64,000 nucleotides of DNA, taken from positions 136,779,032 to 136,843,031 of the forward strand of contig CM073591.1 in the NCBI GenBank assembly GCA_037074705.1, written 5' to 3'. Made by a program: the position numbers and the translations under genes. Position 1 is the stretch's first letter, and each line of letters starts with the position of its first letter. The stretch is from Zhengitettix transpicula (taxonomy: Eukaryota > Arthropoda > Insecta > Orthoptera > Tetrigidae). Shown here piece after piece: positions 34,124-45,924 of the stretch. The notes beneath the pieces were generated by a model that was not told the DNA's origin, searched no databases, and was given only the letters and a program-made list of their open reading frames with translations.

Positions 34124-34622
34124 ACGTGCCTAAACTGATATGGACACTACGTCGAAAAATATCCTACTGTATGTGTACCATCGAGTGTTTGTATTCGTAG
34201 TACGAAATAAAATTTACACGTTTCACTGCAGGCTTTGTAACCTTAGTTTTTGATCCGACGCTAATTGCAACTCAGGAACGCGGCAGCTAACTGATAAAAA
34301 AAGGGAACAAATTTCAAGCAATTTGCTTATACAGTTGCGGGATGTTCGCCACCACAATCGTCTAGTTGGTAATAGGTACGAAGGAGTACAGAAATAAATT
34401 ACACATAAAAAATATACAATATTATAAATGTCAGTATTTTAGGTTTTGAAAGATAAGGAAAATACTGGACGAGATCACGGAGACGCGTTTTAGATAAAAT
34501 ATATTTTGTCATCAATTTTTTTTCTACGCCTGTTCCCGGGTCCGCGTCTACTTAATTCCACCCCCGTTTACTTCGATACGGAATACAGCTGTATTTTGTA
34601 TCAGTATACATTTATTTGATAC

Positions 34623-34853
34623 CTGGGAAGGACTGCGGGCTCTCATGGGCCGAGGCTTATGCTGACGGTTGGGGCGGCGTCCCTTCACTCCGTCGTCAAT
34701 CTGGAGGCGCGAGCTGTCGTCGCTGTCGTCGTCCATCACAGTGACGTCGTCTTCTTCGTCGCCAGAGTCTATGCCCAGCAACGACAGAGGCACCTCGTAG
34801 CTGGAGTCGTGACAGCTCACGGAGCTGTCGGAGTGTAGTTGTTCGGCTGTCAT
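34623..34853 (-). CDS. tap: Neurogenin/Tap-like bHLH transcription factor, coding exon 1
   Basis: Encodes residues 1-77 of a predicted 254-residue nuclear transcription factor. The start is the first ATG in the open frame and has A at -3. The exon is rich in Ser and has a strongly acidic stretch at about residues 28-55 (GDEEDD, DDDSDD). It then turns basic (KGRRPNRQHKPRPMRARSPS). A segment ending in RARSP just before the bHLH is typical of neurogenins. The exon ends at CAG followed by GTATCA, a good donor; reading through gives 24 unrelated residues and a stop. Exon 2 begins in the same phase (0), so the join is [13 protein letters not shown]. Just upstream of the ATG, TTTCAG follows a moderately pyrimidine-rich tract (about 34858-34880), so a 5' UTR intron is possible. 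The symbol tap is by family resemblance; orthology was not tested. Confidence 0.9.
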
Positions 34854-37500
34854 CTTACTGAAATCACAAATGAAATGCTCTACACGTAACGCATATGAAA
34901 CATTAAATACTCGAATAAAATTATTTTACTTGAGTACTACTAATATTCGAGGAACTCCTATTTTCAGAGTCTGCGGATTATTCAGCGACTATGTCTCTGT
35001 TCCCGGTGCTGAAGAAGGTGAAGACGTGGACGAATTATAAGAGCCTAATGCATTTAAAGGAAGCTGTATTTTGGGTAGTCTACGGGAAAGGCGTAATCAA
35101 GTACACGCTAAATTCATTCGTACAAGCCTTTACAGACTATTACTTTTTCGAACAATGAACTAAAAAAACTTTATCTATATGTGTCCTTTTGTTTTAAATT
35201 ACCTCAGTTTTCAAGATTAAATATACAATGAACTCAGAAAGAATTAAATGTTTGAACGCCATATTGCGAGTTGTACTCGTCGACACAATATGGCCCGGTT
35301 TTGTACCGAGAATGCTGGAAGGGTGAGAGAATGAGGGGAAGAATAGACTCGGCCAGGGACCTACCCCATGCTTGTCTGAATGGAGTGACGGAGAACCATG
35401 GAAAACTTGCTCCACATAGACCATCCAGCACGTACATAGAAATACAAATAAGCAATGTTATATTTTTAATTATAAGAAGGATATTTATGATGCATATTAC
35501 CAACGTTACCCTTGTTTTAATGTGAAAATGTCAGTGATAAATAAAATAAAAATATCACAAAGCGTAGTGTGGCCTTTTAAACACATGAAGACATTTATCA
35601 AAATGTTGGTACCCAGAAACAAAGGTTAGAAATTAAATAACAAGATATTTCGTTATTTTTAAGTCACATTTATACGTTTCACGTGCACAGTAATTAACAA
35701 ATATACAATGGGCGACTAGAATCATCCCTCAGAGACAAATCTTGGTTAGAAATAAAGTGGGCGTAACGAAGAAAGTAGATATTGGAAGCAGATTATTTAT
35801 GATAAATTTGATTTATTTGATTTATTGTTACTGTTACGTGTAAATGAAATATCAGTTATAATGTACAGTTCTAATTCCCAGTAAGTAATCAATGCGAGAT
35901 CCAACTTGGCATATTTATGAGAAATTTATTAAATTACACGTTTCCATTTCGTGTATTAAATATCTTAAAAATTATTTTCATCCTAAAAATATTTATAATA
36001 CTATTTATTTAGAAATCAGAATAGTACATAATTCTTTAAGCTAAATTATTGGCTGATGTACTTAGTAGTACATGAACAGGGAGGTATCCAATGCTATCGT
36101 CAGCAGAATTTAAAAGATGAAATACTATGACTTGAACTAATTCACAAGACCACATCTTTTTAGAGTCCGACCAACAAATATTTTGTGTTACTTGAATCGA
36201 CAGAACAATTCGATTCTATCCGTAAAATGTAAATATGTACTCTTAAAATATGATTTTGTTGATCACGAGAAAACGAATCACTTTTCCTGTTAAGTGTTTC
36301 TGTTAAATATTTTAAAGTGGCCAATAATTCAGAATTTTAATTAAATACTATTATTAAATTTCACGTCAACCAAAGTTTTAGTCAATTTTCTGCCCTGCAT
36401 CAGGTTTTGTTACCCGTTGGGTACAACCTGTTTGAATTCTTGAGTCGAAGTGAAATTTTATTATTTAATGGCCTGTTTTAACTGCCCAATTTAAAAATTA
36501 AAGGTTTACTCTTTAAACAGTCTGTAACGTTAAAATTTTAAACACAGCATCCAACGTTTTTAATTTATGAATTAAAAACACAATCGAGCGACTATAATTT
36601 TAATTGGATGTTTCATCATCTTGTGCGGGATCTCACTCTAGTCAGAAAATTTCTTACAACTGTATTAACATGTACCTACTTTATAGTTACAATCTCAAGA
36701 ATATATCGGTTATTTTGTCAAATAACTGGTTGTGTTTCGTTTCTACAAGGGGAACAAGAATTTTACACCTGAACGTTTTATTGTTATGGTAATTTAAAAA
36801 TGATATTATTTCCCGAGCATTTCACTGGATTTATTTAGAATGAATTCTGATGTGAGTGGAGGGCCGGAATGTGAAGAGAGTTAGTTATACGAGGTGATTT
36901 GGATCCTAGAGAAACGACATTGCGAACAGTAACGAAAATACACAGGCTGAAGGCGAATCAGTTAATAGTATAATGGCGAATCCTTATAAATTTTATCCTC
37001 AGCTCAGGTCCAGACGAGATTACTTTCTGCATCTCATTCTCACTCTCTCCTCGTCTAAATAATACTCTCTCTCCTCGTCACAATTTATCTACAGTAAGGA
37101 AATGTCCGGACTCTATAATGAACCGATTCCTGTCATCGAATCTTATTACCTAAGAATCTGTGTGTTAGTAATTCATGTAATATAAAACAGAATTAAATGT
37201 TATATTAAGAGCAAATCCGAGTTAAAACAAATGTTTTGATTACTGAACTCACATTCTCAAGTATATAAAATCCGGAAGGTGTGAAAGCGAATTTTACTGC
37301 AAGTCCTGGCGACAGGTGTGAGTAAATAATATTTAACGCAGGAAGAATCTACACACATCTCATGTTCCACGGACGTTTCGTACAGACCACATAAACTCAA
37401 GTGTATGATATTCGTGTTACGATTATAACTTGTTTGAGAGCAGGATTTATTTTTGTTTCAATAATTATGAATTATCAACAATTTGAGAAAATAGTTAAAC
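34854..37500. other. Upstream region of the bHLH gene, no gene seen
   Basis: This must contain the 5' UTR, and perhaps a 5' UTR intron and promoter, of the minus-strand gene, but no transcription start can be fixed by eye. A moderately GC-rich patch at about 35270-35430 is open in both strands; I recognise no protein in it. Elsewhere the DNA is AT-rich. A TATATAAAAT box occurs at about 37262-37271 on the plus strand, with no gene I can attach to it. Confidence 0.4.
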
Positions 37501-37539
37501 AAAACTAAATAGCAATTGCCAGCTGAATGAGCTCGTACA

Positions 37540-37800
37540 CAGTAGTCCGTGGCCTACCTTGTTGTGATGAACGCAGGACTCGAAGACGGAGCACGGCACT
37601 GGACGTCCACCCCCATACAAACACCACACACGCACTTCCCACGCACGTGGGCTAGTGATTGTGCCCACACATACGAACTGTATTTACGACGGCCATCCCC
37701 TCCACACAGGCCGCGGTTGCCATGGCTACCGCGGTTCGCCCCGCCCCTGCGGAGCCTCCACGGCGTAGGGGGCAGTGTGTTTACCTGAAGTACGTTCAAG
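37540..37800. promoter_or_regulatory. GC-rich island with X-box-like palindrome, candidate regulatory element
   Basis: This is an abrupt GC-rich block in AT-rich DNA about 2.7 kb upstream of the bHLH start codon. It contains the near-palindrome CCGCGGTTGCCATGG/CTACCGCGG at 37711-37734. The core, GTTGCCATGGCTACC, resembles the X-box bound by RFX factors (GTTGCCATGGNAAC) with one mismatch in the second half-site. ORFs on both strands here look like by-products of composition. A promoter or enhancer is an inference. Confidence 0.35.
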
Positions 37801-38429
37801 CAATACATAATTTACGGGCGGTGCTACCGTTTACTCAGGAGTCAAAAGACAGCCATCAAATCGTCACCATTAAATATTCAAACCCTCTGCGTCGTAAATT
37901 AATAATCCGGAAACATTGTCTTGTCACCCGACGCAATTCGTTTGCCTGAAAGTGGTATATGATGTCATGAGCCTTGTTCCAAACATGAAGAGTGTAAATA
38001 CGGCGGAATGATAAATTTTTAATACATTCAGCAATAAAAATAAAGGACATCACGAACTAGGCAAACATTCTAAATGCCATGAGTTCGACACGATTGAATG
38101 AATCAAATTTACACGCTATGTTTGTACTTTGTAGTGTTATTATGTTATGAAATTCGGAACTTCAAACATGGTGATTGTTACGTAATTCCTGGATTTTTTC
38201 GTTGATTCAACAAAACGAAAGGTAACAAAAATTGTGGTTACTATTTCTTTAATATGAAACTTACAAGATTAACTAAGTTTTGTCTTTGGTAAAATAGATC
38301 AAAACATAACATAATAAAACAAAATATTAAATGAAACTTACTATTTTACAAAAACACAAAATCAATTTAAGAATACAGAGAGAGCTTTCACAAAATCAAT
38401 CCATATATGCCATGAAATTAAATTGAAAT

Positions 38430-38515
38430 AAAGTATCAGAATGGAAAGTGTCGACCAAACCAGGAATCGAACCCGGGACGTCCGTTTACCGGGCGGAAGT
38501 GAGCTACCCCTGTTC
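38430..38515 (-). repeat. tRNA-derived SINE fragment
   Basis: The minus strand has GGGGTAGCTCACTTCCG (A-box region), then GGGTTCGATTCCTGGTTTGG (B box). The tail GACACTTTCCATTCTGATAC is related to the copy at 52185-52265 (TTTTTCCATCCTAATAC). Confidence 0.65.
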
Positions 38516-38841
38516 TTCACTGAGGTACTAAAATTTAAGCTGTGTAAGAATTGTGATTTAGTAAAAATTGTAGGCGAGCCTACATCAGGTCTAATGGATG
38601 GAGGTATTCCGCACGACAGGGTTAGCTCGTTTTGTAAAATGCCTGCGTATTTATCACAATTTTTTATCTAGTAATTTACTTATTATTAATTAGATGGACG
38701 GTAGTAATTAAACAGAACAAAGAACAGATTTAACTATAAAATTGTTTCATCAATGCATTCATTTTTAATTTCACATTAAATTATACCGGTTAATTAACGT
38801 CTATAATTTACAATAAAATAAATACAATAGAAAATAAGCGC

Positions 38842-39104
38842 TGACATCTAACAATTTTGAAATAATATGAGACTTACCCTCAGGGTCGAATTCTTTAGGG
38901 ACAACGCTGACAGCGCGACATGGACAATACACCAAATTACGGTATTGCAAAATATTGTAAACCATGTCCAATTTGCTTCAACGCTGCCAATTCTCGGTTA
39001 GGAGGTCGTTCTATAATCTGTAAAATATATTTCTATACGAGAAGGCCCTAAATATTTCGACTCTGAGGTTAAGTCTCATATTATTTTAATATTGTTAGAT
39101 GTGT
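38842..39104. mobile_element. Fold-back MITE with ~58 bp inverted termini
   Basis: The left arm ACATCTAACAATTTTGAAAT, ATGAGACTTACCCTCAGGGT, CGAATTCTTTAGGG pairs with a right arm whose complement reads ACATCTAACAATATTAAAAT, ATGAGACTTAACCTCAGAGT, CGAAATATTTAGGG. The 263 bp element is non-coding. Its loop contains CATGGACAATAC and CCATGTCCAATT, again partly inverted. Confidence 0.8.
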
Positions 39105-41225
39105 TAAATTCCTATTAAATTTGATTGTATTGTAAATTATAATATTTAATTAATCCGGCATATTTTGATTTGAAATTAAACAGAAATTAGACGATGAAAG
39201 GTAATTATACTGTCTGTTATTTGCGTTGTATAATTACTACGATCTATATAATTAATAATTAGTTAAATTACTAGTTAAAAAAAACTCCGATAAATACGAA
39301 GTCACGTTATAAGTTGCTAGAGTGTTCCTATATATTTTAATGTGGCACTACAATTACCCATGTCTTATATAGTAAGGTAATTTTAAACGCAATCGGATCT
39401 GTGACCTTTCCGTCACAGAATTCTCTTTATTAAGCTCATTCACGCGCTTAAAAATATAATTAATAAATTAGAACGTAATTTTTTTCATTTTAAATTTTTT
39501 CATTATGGTATTACGATTATTCATTTAGGTTTTAATATTATTTGAAACCCAACGCATTTATACTTTCGTATCAATTCTGTAACTATTAATTTTACTTCAA
39601 TTTTGGTTCCGATGAAGAAACAAATATTTTTTCTAAATTCTGTGAGCTTTCTAAAAACACTTCGCTTTATTATTGCCATAGTATATTTACTTAAATGAGT
39701 TGACGTTGACAAAATCGGAAAGGTCGTATAGGTGACGGAGCCGCAATGGAGTGTGTGAAATTTTTTACCACTGCTGCGTAACGAATAACTTCATTTACCC
39801 CTAAAATTTATCTCTCAAACGAAACCAGTCCAGCTCGGTTCGACAAACGTACAGCTGCCCGCAGCTTGAGATACTAAATATCGCATCAGTTGCTTCAAGT
39901 TTGTCTCGCCACATGCACAATACACAAGCTTCGTAGAATGATGTGTGGCTTCTTTCCTTTACACAACGATACCCAATTAAGGAGCATACGTAGTACGGTT
40001 GCTAAGATGTGAGTAATATTAGCGTGAAGTGTTTTTTTACCACTTCCGATTCATTTTAACGATGTTTCAAGGTTGAAACAGTTTAGGAATTTTATCATTG
40101 GTAACGACGACTAGTGGAGCATGTATAAAACTTAATCCATTAACGATGTTCATAAGGAATTTATGAATGTTGCCAGATTAACCATACGTATACCAAATAT
40201 AAATTAATTTACACCAATAAAGCAAGTCCGTTGCAATTATTCACTACTTCTGTTAGTCCATATACATCAATGGTTACAGGTACAGCCTTACAACCTTATT
40301 TTAACCACCTACGAAATAAGACCAGAAAATAAAACAGAAATAATAATTGCACATTAAATTTATTCAGTATATTCGCTTTATAGAGAGAAAAATGCAACGA
40401 GAGTTAAGCAAATAAATGTTTTCAAAAATATTTTAATTTTTAATTTAAGCATTCGCTAATAAGAGTCGGAGATTTGGTTTCGTATGAGATAAAATCAGTG
40501 TAGATGATCACGATTAAACTAGATTCAAAATAACAGTAGGGCTTACTACCTCTATGAGATTTTCATCTATATTTTGAGATATCTTTAGTTTTGCACGTGA
40601 CTTTGTGACTCATTCATTATGTACTGATGTTTTAATTAGTTCCGTGTCAGGTTAAATAATATATTTAAAAAAGTTTTAAAGCTATCTGACTATTTTTTTA
40701 AAAATTTATTCATTCATGCAATACACGTTACATATTCTAAAAATACGATTTAAGAATTTGTTTTTACGAAGGTTATTATTATGTTTGAGTGAACTGCCAT
40801 CTCGTTAATTAATTAATTTATTATTTATGTTTTCTTTAAAAATTGTTCAACTGTAATTGGGTCATACTTTCGACTTATTTTTCAATTTAGCTTCATTTGA
40901 TTACCTGCTTGATGGTTCGTCGTTCATTCCATTCTCTTTACCATAAATGGTCCACTTCATTGAGTAGAAAGTATAATTACGATATCGTATTTGTGTGACG
41001 TGTTCGAATTTCGGAAGGGTTTCTATTCGCTAACGAGTTACTCTGTAAAAAGCTTCTAATAATGCATAATTGTAGGTGCAGAGATGGGATTACATCTCAG
41101 CATTAACCAAAAACACTGAATACCATCCTTCAGGAATTCGTGCGTGCGAGGAGGAAAGAAAATAAGGTCATTTGAATTGATTAAATTTTAAAAGACGTAC
41201 ATTAAGTGCATTAATCTTATTAATA
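39105..41225. other. AT-rich intergenic DNA
   Basis: No gene or recognisable element is seen. Confidence 0.4.
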
Positions 41226-41830
41226 TATTTAAATCAAAATCTTTTCTTTTGTCTAAACGGCCACGTATCCGTGCCGGGAATTTTGCCGATCTCTGTTGGT
41301 ATTTTTAATATTCTCTCTCCAGCCAACGTGATAATAAAAACCATGAAGACAGTGGACATTACTGAACAGCACGTTTCAAGAGTGACCTTTCTGTGTAGTG
41401 ATCGAATTAGTACAAGTACAGCTAAAGACGCGTGGCTAGTGACGATTTTCTGGATATTTTCCGGTACCTGTTCGACAAACAGTGCGGCGGAGCTGTGTTG
41501 GTACCAAATCCAGCCGCACCCTTCCAAGAGTAATGACGGAGGGATGCGACAACAATGGCTCTTGCTCCGCTGCCGCGAAACAATAGTCAGCATTTACCGT
41601 CCCCTCGCAGACTCGCCCCTTTGCCCCACATTTCAGTTGGCGATGCGGGGTGCGTAACCCCGGCAAAGCTATCACGGAAATGTTTCGGGATATTCCGCGC
41701 GTTATAGGCGCCATTGTCGGCCGGAAAAAGGGTTCGCTAATTAAAGAGGGCGAACTTGATGAGCCAAAGATGACTGCAGGAAGATGATGTACGAGCACAG
41801 CACTCGGGTGATTACTTACCCTCATTACGT
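41226..41830. promoter_or_regulatory. GC-rich non-coding island, candidate regulatory element
   Basis: A 600 bp block of raised GC content with long overlapping ORFs on both strands (119-129 codons in three frames). That is what GC-rich DNA yields by chance, and none shows a recognisable domain. A regulatory role is an inference. A gene fragment is possible but unsupported. Confidence 0.25.
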
Positions 41831-42535
41831 TCTGAGGGTCAAACTACAGTTCCGTAATTCATCACTTCGAATTAATGGAGTAGAAGCTTTAATTATGGCA
41901 CCATGTTTTGTATTCAGTTCGAACAATTTTACGAAGACTAAGAACATTAACCTTGATAACAGGCATAAAAATGCAGATACGTTTGGTTGGTCTACTTAAA
42001 CTTAAGTATAAAAAAAATCAATACAATTTAGTCTGTAGCAGATTATAAATAAATAATTTTATTACGAATACCTCACGCGATCTCCATATTAATTTCGCGT
42101 GGCATGGACTGTGAATGAAATATTATAAATAAAACATACTCGTGTTTCAAACTGGGTTAAATATTTAAAAGTTTCCTTGGCGTGCTCTGCCCTCGTTTTC
42201 AGGTGAGTAGCGGTTTCTTGTTTAAAATTTAAAAATTATTTACGGATACAAATTATTGAATCAAAATTTACACCGGGAAAGGTCTCGGTCTCTTACAAAA
42301 TATTATAGGTCGTAAATATTATCGAACATGTCTTACTTTCAACGTGCTATCTTGAATTTTTCACACTGCTGTACCCATTATGGTAATAACATTAATGAGA
42401 ACCAATCCAGTGTTCATGTCATAGTCTCCAGTGTGAGTAATTTATTAAAAAGACGTGCAAATTATTTTTAAGCACAGCCGAAAACATCGGAGCATGAATA
42501 ATTTTTATGTTTTGGCTTCGTTTAAAACACACGTG
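41831..42535. other. AT-rich intergenic DNA
   Basis: No gene is seen. Confidence 0.4.
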
Positions 42536-42558
42536 TATATATATATATATATATATAT
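42536..42558. repeat. (AT)n microsatellite
   Basis: Pure AT run directly preceding TGTTACCGG, the left end of element B. Confidence 0.9.
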
Positions 42559-43666
42559 TGTTACCGGCAAACATACACAAAGACACAAGAATGTCCATAA
42601 TGAAACAGGTAAAGTATTGTTTAGACGTGGCGCGCGGAGTTGGTAAAGTAGACAGTCGGCGGTCAAAAACGACAGTGAGTGGTCGTGTTAGAAAGACGTT
42701 TTCAAATATTTAAAAAGTAAAGTTAAAGAGCAGTCAGTAATAAGAAACGACAGCATTTGGTCGTAACCTAACAAAACGAGACATTCTGAAAAAGTAAAGT
42801 TCGACGATATTCACGCAGTTAGTGACTCAGAAAATATTTCTGAGTGTTACAAGTTTCGACAAACAATCCTAAAGTTCCACGAAGAGGAATTTCGGTATCA
42901 CAGCGAAATTGGAGTAATTAATGGTAAAGTTCGTCTACGAGGTGCCGCCAACATAGCAAATCAAAAGTGAAGTGTAAATTCAGTGTAAGAATGGCCTGTT
43001 TTATTATTTTTTAAATTGAGAGTGTGTGTCGATGAAAGGATCCAATTGCCCAGGTACCAAGGAAAAACTGTGAATTAAAAATCATTTAAATAATTTTGTA
43101 AACGTTAGAATAAAGATAACATAGTCATATTTCGATTTTTTTTGTAAAATTTGTAAAATATTAATTTGTAATTTGATTGTTTGGAAAGGGAGTCAAATAT
43201 TCTTTATTTAAATACTCAGGAAGGACCCTGATATTAAGAGAAACTTTATTTGTTTGTATGAAATAAATGTAAAATGTCGGCGAGTAATTATTTTATAATT
43301 TTGAATGATTTTGAATAATAATAAATTAATTGTTTGTCAGTTTCAATAAATGTTCTTATTCATGCTCCTTCATTATATAATTTTCCATTATAATATTAAT
43401 TTCATTTTAAATTGTTTTCATTCCAATTATTACATTTTGGCGACCTCAACATGAGGCACTGTTAATTAATTAATTTCAAGTTGTTTATTCCATTTTTGGC
43501 GTGCAAACGTGTGGCGAAATTTAATATTGTTTCATTTTAATATGGTTTTATAATTAATCATTACATTTATGACGCATCAACGAAGGGCAATTGTGTTTAT
43601 AAAAACTTTAATTTCTGCAATAATCATTATAAAAACTTTAAAATGTCATCATAATTGATTATTACA
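42559..43666 (+). repeat. (AT)n-bounded retroelement-like non-coding DNA, element B
   Basis: Begins TGTTACCGGCAAAC and ends GATTATTACA, with (AT)n on both sides. The TG...CA ends fit an LTR-type unit of 1108 bp. There is no ORF. Near the end, three motifs resemble a TGGCGCC-class tRNA primer-binding site: TGGCGACCTCAACATGAGGC (43438-43457), TGGCGTGCAAACGTGTGGCG (43497-43516) and GACGCATCAACGAAGGGC (43571-43588). Each follows ATTACATTT or a similar lead. AATGGCCTGTTT links it to elements A and C. Confidence 0.5.
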
Positions 43667-43740
43667 ATATATATATATATATTGTTAAAAATATTATTTT
43701 TTTTCGCGAAATTATCACTACTTTGGCGCTCAACTAAAAG
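43667..43740 (+). repeat. (AT)n tract followed by TGTT and a primer-binding-site-like motif
   Basis: After (AT)n, TGTTAAAAATATTA leads within about 40 bp to TGGCGCTCAAC at 43724-43734. This looks like the start of another partial element of the same type. Confidence 0.4.
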
Positions 43741-43854
43741 CATTGAAATCAGTGTATGTAATGAATTTGTGGTCGAGTGTTATTTTATATAACGCATATT
43801 TACGTGTCTAATATAAATTATAGTAATGGTGACAATATCATTTTATGAATAAAA

Positions 43855-44002
43855 TCTTCTATGGCTTCTAACCGAGTGAAAAATTGTATCTGCGACGTTT
43901 CGATGACGTTTATTGCCATCGTCTTCTAGCAAAGTCTAGTCTGAAACGTTGCGGATACAATACTTCACTCGGTTAAAAGTCCTAGAAGATTTTATTCATT
44001 TT
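43855..44002. mobile_element. Fold-back MITE
   Basis: GAATAAAATCTTCTATGGCT, TCTAACCGAGTGAAAAATTG and GTATCTGCGACGTTTC are mirrored by GAAACGTTGCGGATACAAT, ACTTCACTCGGTTAAAAGTC and CTAGAAGATTTTATTC. The loop is CCATCGTCTTCTAGC. Same family as 9550-9745. Confidence 0.8.
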
Positions 44003-44240
44003 TTACACCGAGAAAGACTGCATTATTTAGTATCATTTTAAATTAAGACTTTAAATTCTAATAATATGCAAGTCTTCTAATCGACGCCATTATTTTTAAA
44101 GTTTTTCATTTATATGGAACGATTTTACTCTACTTAAGTAATTATCTGTTTTAATAATTTATAATTTTCAAATAATTCGTTTTATAAATTTCTTCATTTG
44201 TGCATTTATTATTTTATACGTATTAGCATATTGTTCTTAT

Positions 44241-44262
44241 TTGTGTGTGTGTGTGTGTGTGT
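44241..44262. repeat. (GT)n microsatellite
   Basis: A simple GT run. The ORF reading through it begins with a Cys-Val repeat and is not a gene. Confidence 0.9.
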
Positions 44263-45900
44263 TGTCTTTCTTATCCGTGAGTGTTTTTTTATATTTATTT
44301 GTTGTATTTTATTTTCCATTCTTTGACTTGTTCTATTTACTCAGCAGAGTACTAATGGACTCAATAAATCTAAACGTCCATAGCGTTTCAGCATATATAA
44401 CGTGCGAAAATATCAACCCATTTCTAATAAATGTCAGAAACATCGCGTATTAATCATATTTATTTGATTTTAGTATACAGCATGATCGTTGAAATATTAT
44501 ATATCCATTATATCGTTGGCAATTTACGCTATTCTACTGTCATGAGACCTTGACGATTACGATGTATACGGATTCATGTTAAAATTATATATTAAACACT
44601 TTTCCAGTAACATTGATCAACATACATTTTTTGGGGGTAGAAATTTCACATTTCTAAATGTTCTTAAAGCTGTGTCACTAGAAAAAGGAATTATTTCTCT
44701 GATTAGTGATACGTACTTTATTAAGACAGATGTGTTTATTTTTCTTTTAGATTCTGTACACAATCAATTGAGGATGACTAGAAATCGAGACGACTAGCAT
44801 CCTGCCACCAAGTCCGCCTGATCCTTAGGTTTACTTAGCCGATTTGGGAAAATTTGATTGACCCTTTTCTAACACTTCCTTTTAGTATTTTCTGGAATAA
44901 TTTGGAGGAACAGTGACAAATCTAAATCGTGATGTGGGAAAGTGAATTATTTGCGCAATCCTCCTTTGCTTGTCACGTGGTCTCCTATTGACATTATATG
45001 ATACATTACATTTCTTATATATTTATCTATTTCTATTGTTACTCTAACATAGCAATCTGGCGTATTATCAGTGTCGCGTTAAAATATAATAATGAACACA
45101 CGCTGAATGGGACTATTTATAGCCTGTTGTACATAAATAATTAATTAAAGATAAAGCGACCATATATACAGACAAAAACTATTAAATAACTGACAAATAT
45201 TACGTTTCTATCTGAATGTAAAACTTCATCAAATAATGAATCGTTTAATTCAGGAATTTACGAAAAAATTTTCAAAATAGAATTTTAGCAAGTAAATTTA
45301 TTTGTGTGCTTATAAGAATTCATAATATATGAAAACGTCTTAAAAGCCTCACCTAAGTTTTCAAGCAACAGCTATGGAAAATGGCGAATTATATATATGT
45401 ATAATTTCTATTTTTAAAATATATTATTTACATACGTATCACATAAATTTTTTTGCTTATAGCCCATAGTCGCGTGCCAGATTGCACAGCACAACTTTAC
45501 AAATTCGAGACAGGACACTGGCACAAAATTGAACTAATTAGTAAAAAACGACAATCTTCCTAAATACTTGTAAATAATTAATAAAAATGTAATGAATTCC
45601 TTTAAAAAAAAGTTTTTTAATATATTGTAGAGAATAATTCTCAAACTGCTTGTTTTACAGTCTCCACTAAAGTTTATATTTTTTTTCACTCGATTCTTTA
45701 ACTATCTCTAACTATGTGACAAGTTCAAAATCCCTATCATTTTTGAATTAATATAGCAGTCACAAAACAGCAACTGCAAAGTATGTTCTCGTGACAGCTG
45801 TGTTGTAGAAATTACCTTATCAAACAACACGCGTAGTTGCATAATTATGATTGTGATCCGCAATAAATAGCTGTTACATTTGGCTTTTTACAAGTATCCT
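44263..45900. other. AT-rich intergenic DNA
   Basis: No gene or recognisable element is seen. Confidence 0.4.
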
Positions 45901-45924
45901 TCGCTCACTTAGAGATTAGTACCG

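Larger units (their letters stand above)
31367..34622 (-). other. Single coding-region intron of the neurogenin/Tap-like gene
   Basis: Phase-0 intron of 3256 bp with GT (34621-34622) and AG (31367-31368) ends on the minus strand. It separates the acidic N-terminal exon from the whole bHLH domain. It holds several repeats: a fold-back MITE (about 31690-31925), a short dispersed repeat (32387-32470), a hAT-like element (33375-33703) and a palindromic mariner derivative (33704-34123). The rest is AT-rich and I recognise nothing more in it. Confidence 0.85.

Noticed and set aside
37262..37320. TATA-box promoter on the plus strand
   Set aside because: TATATAAAA occurs readily in AT-rich DNA. No initiator or downstream gene could be assigned.
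41234..41825. ORFs of 119-129 codons
   Set aside because: Three overlapping frames on both strands in a GC-rich block, with no recognisable domain or splice context.
44241..44453. ORF starting with a Cys-Val repeat
   Set aside because: Translation of a (GT)n microsatellite.
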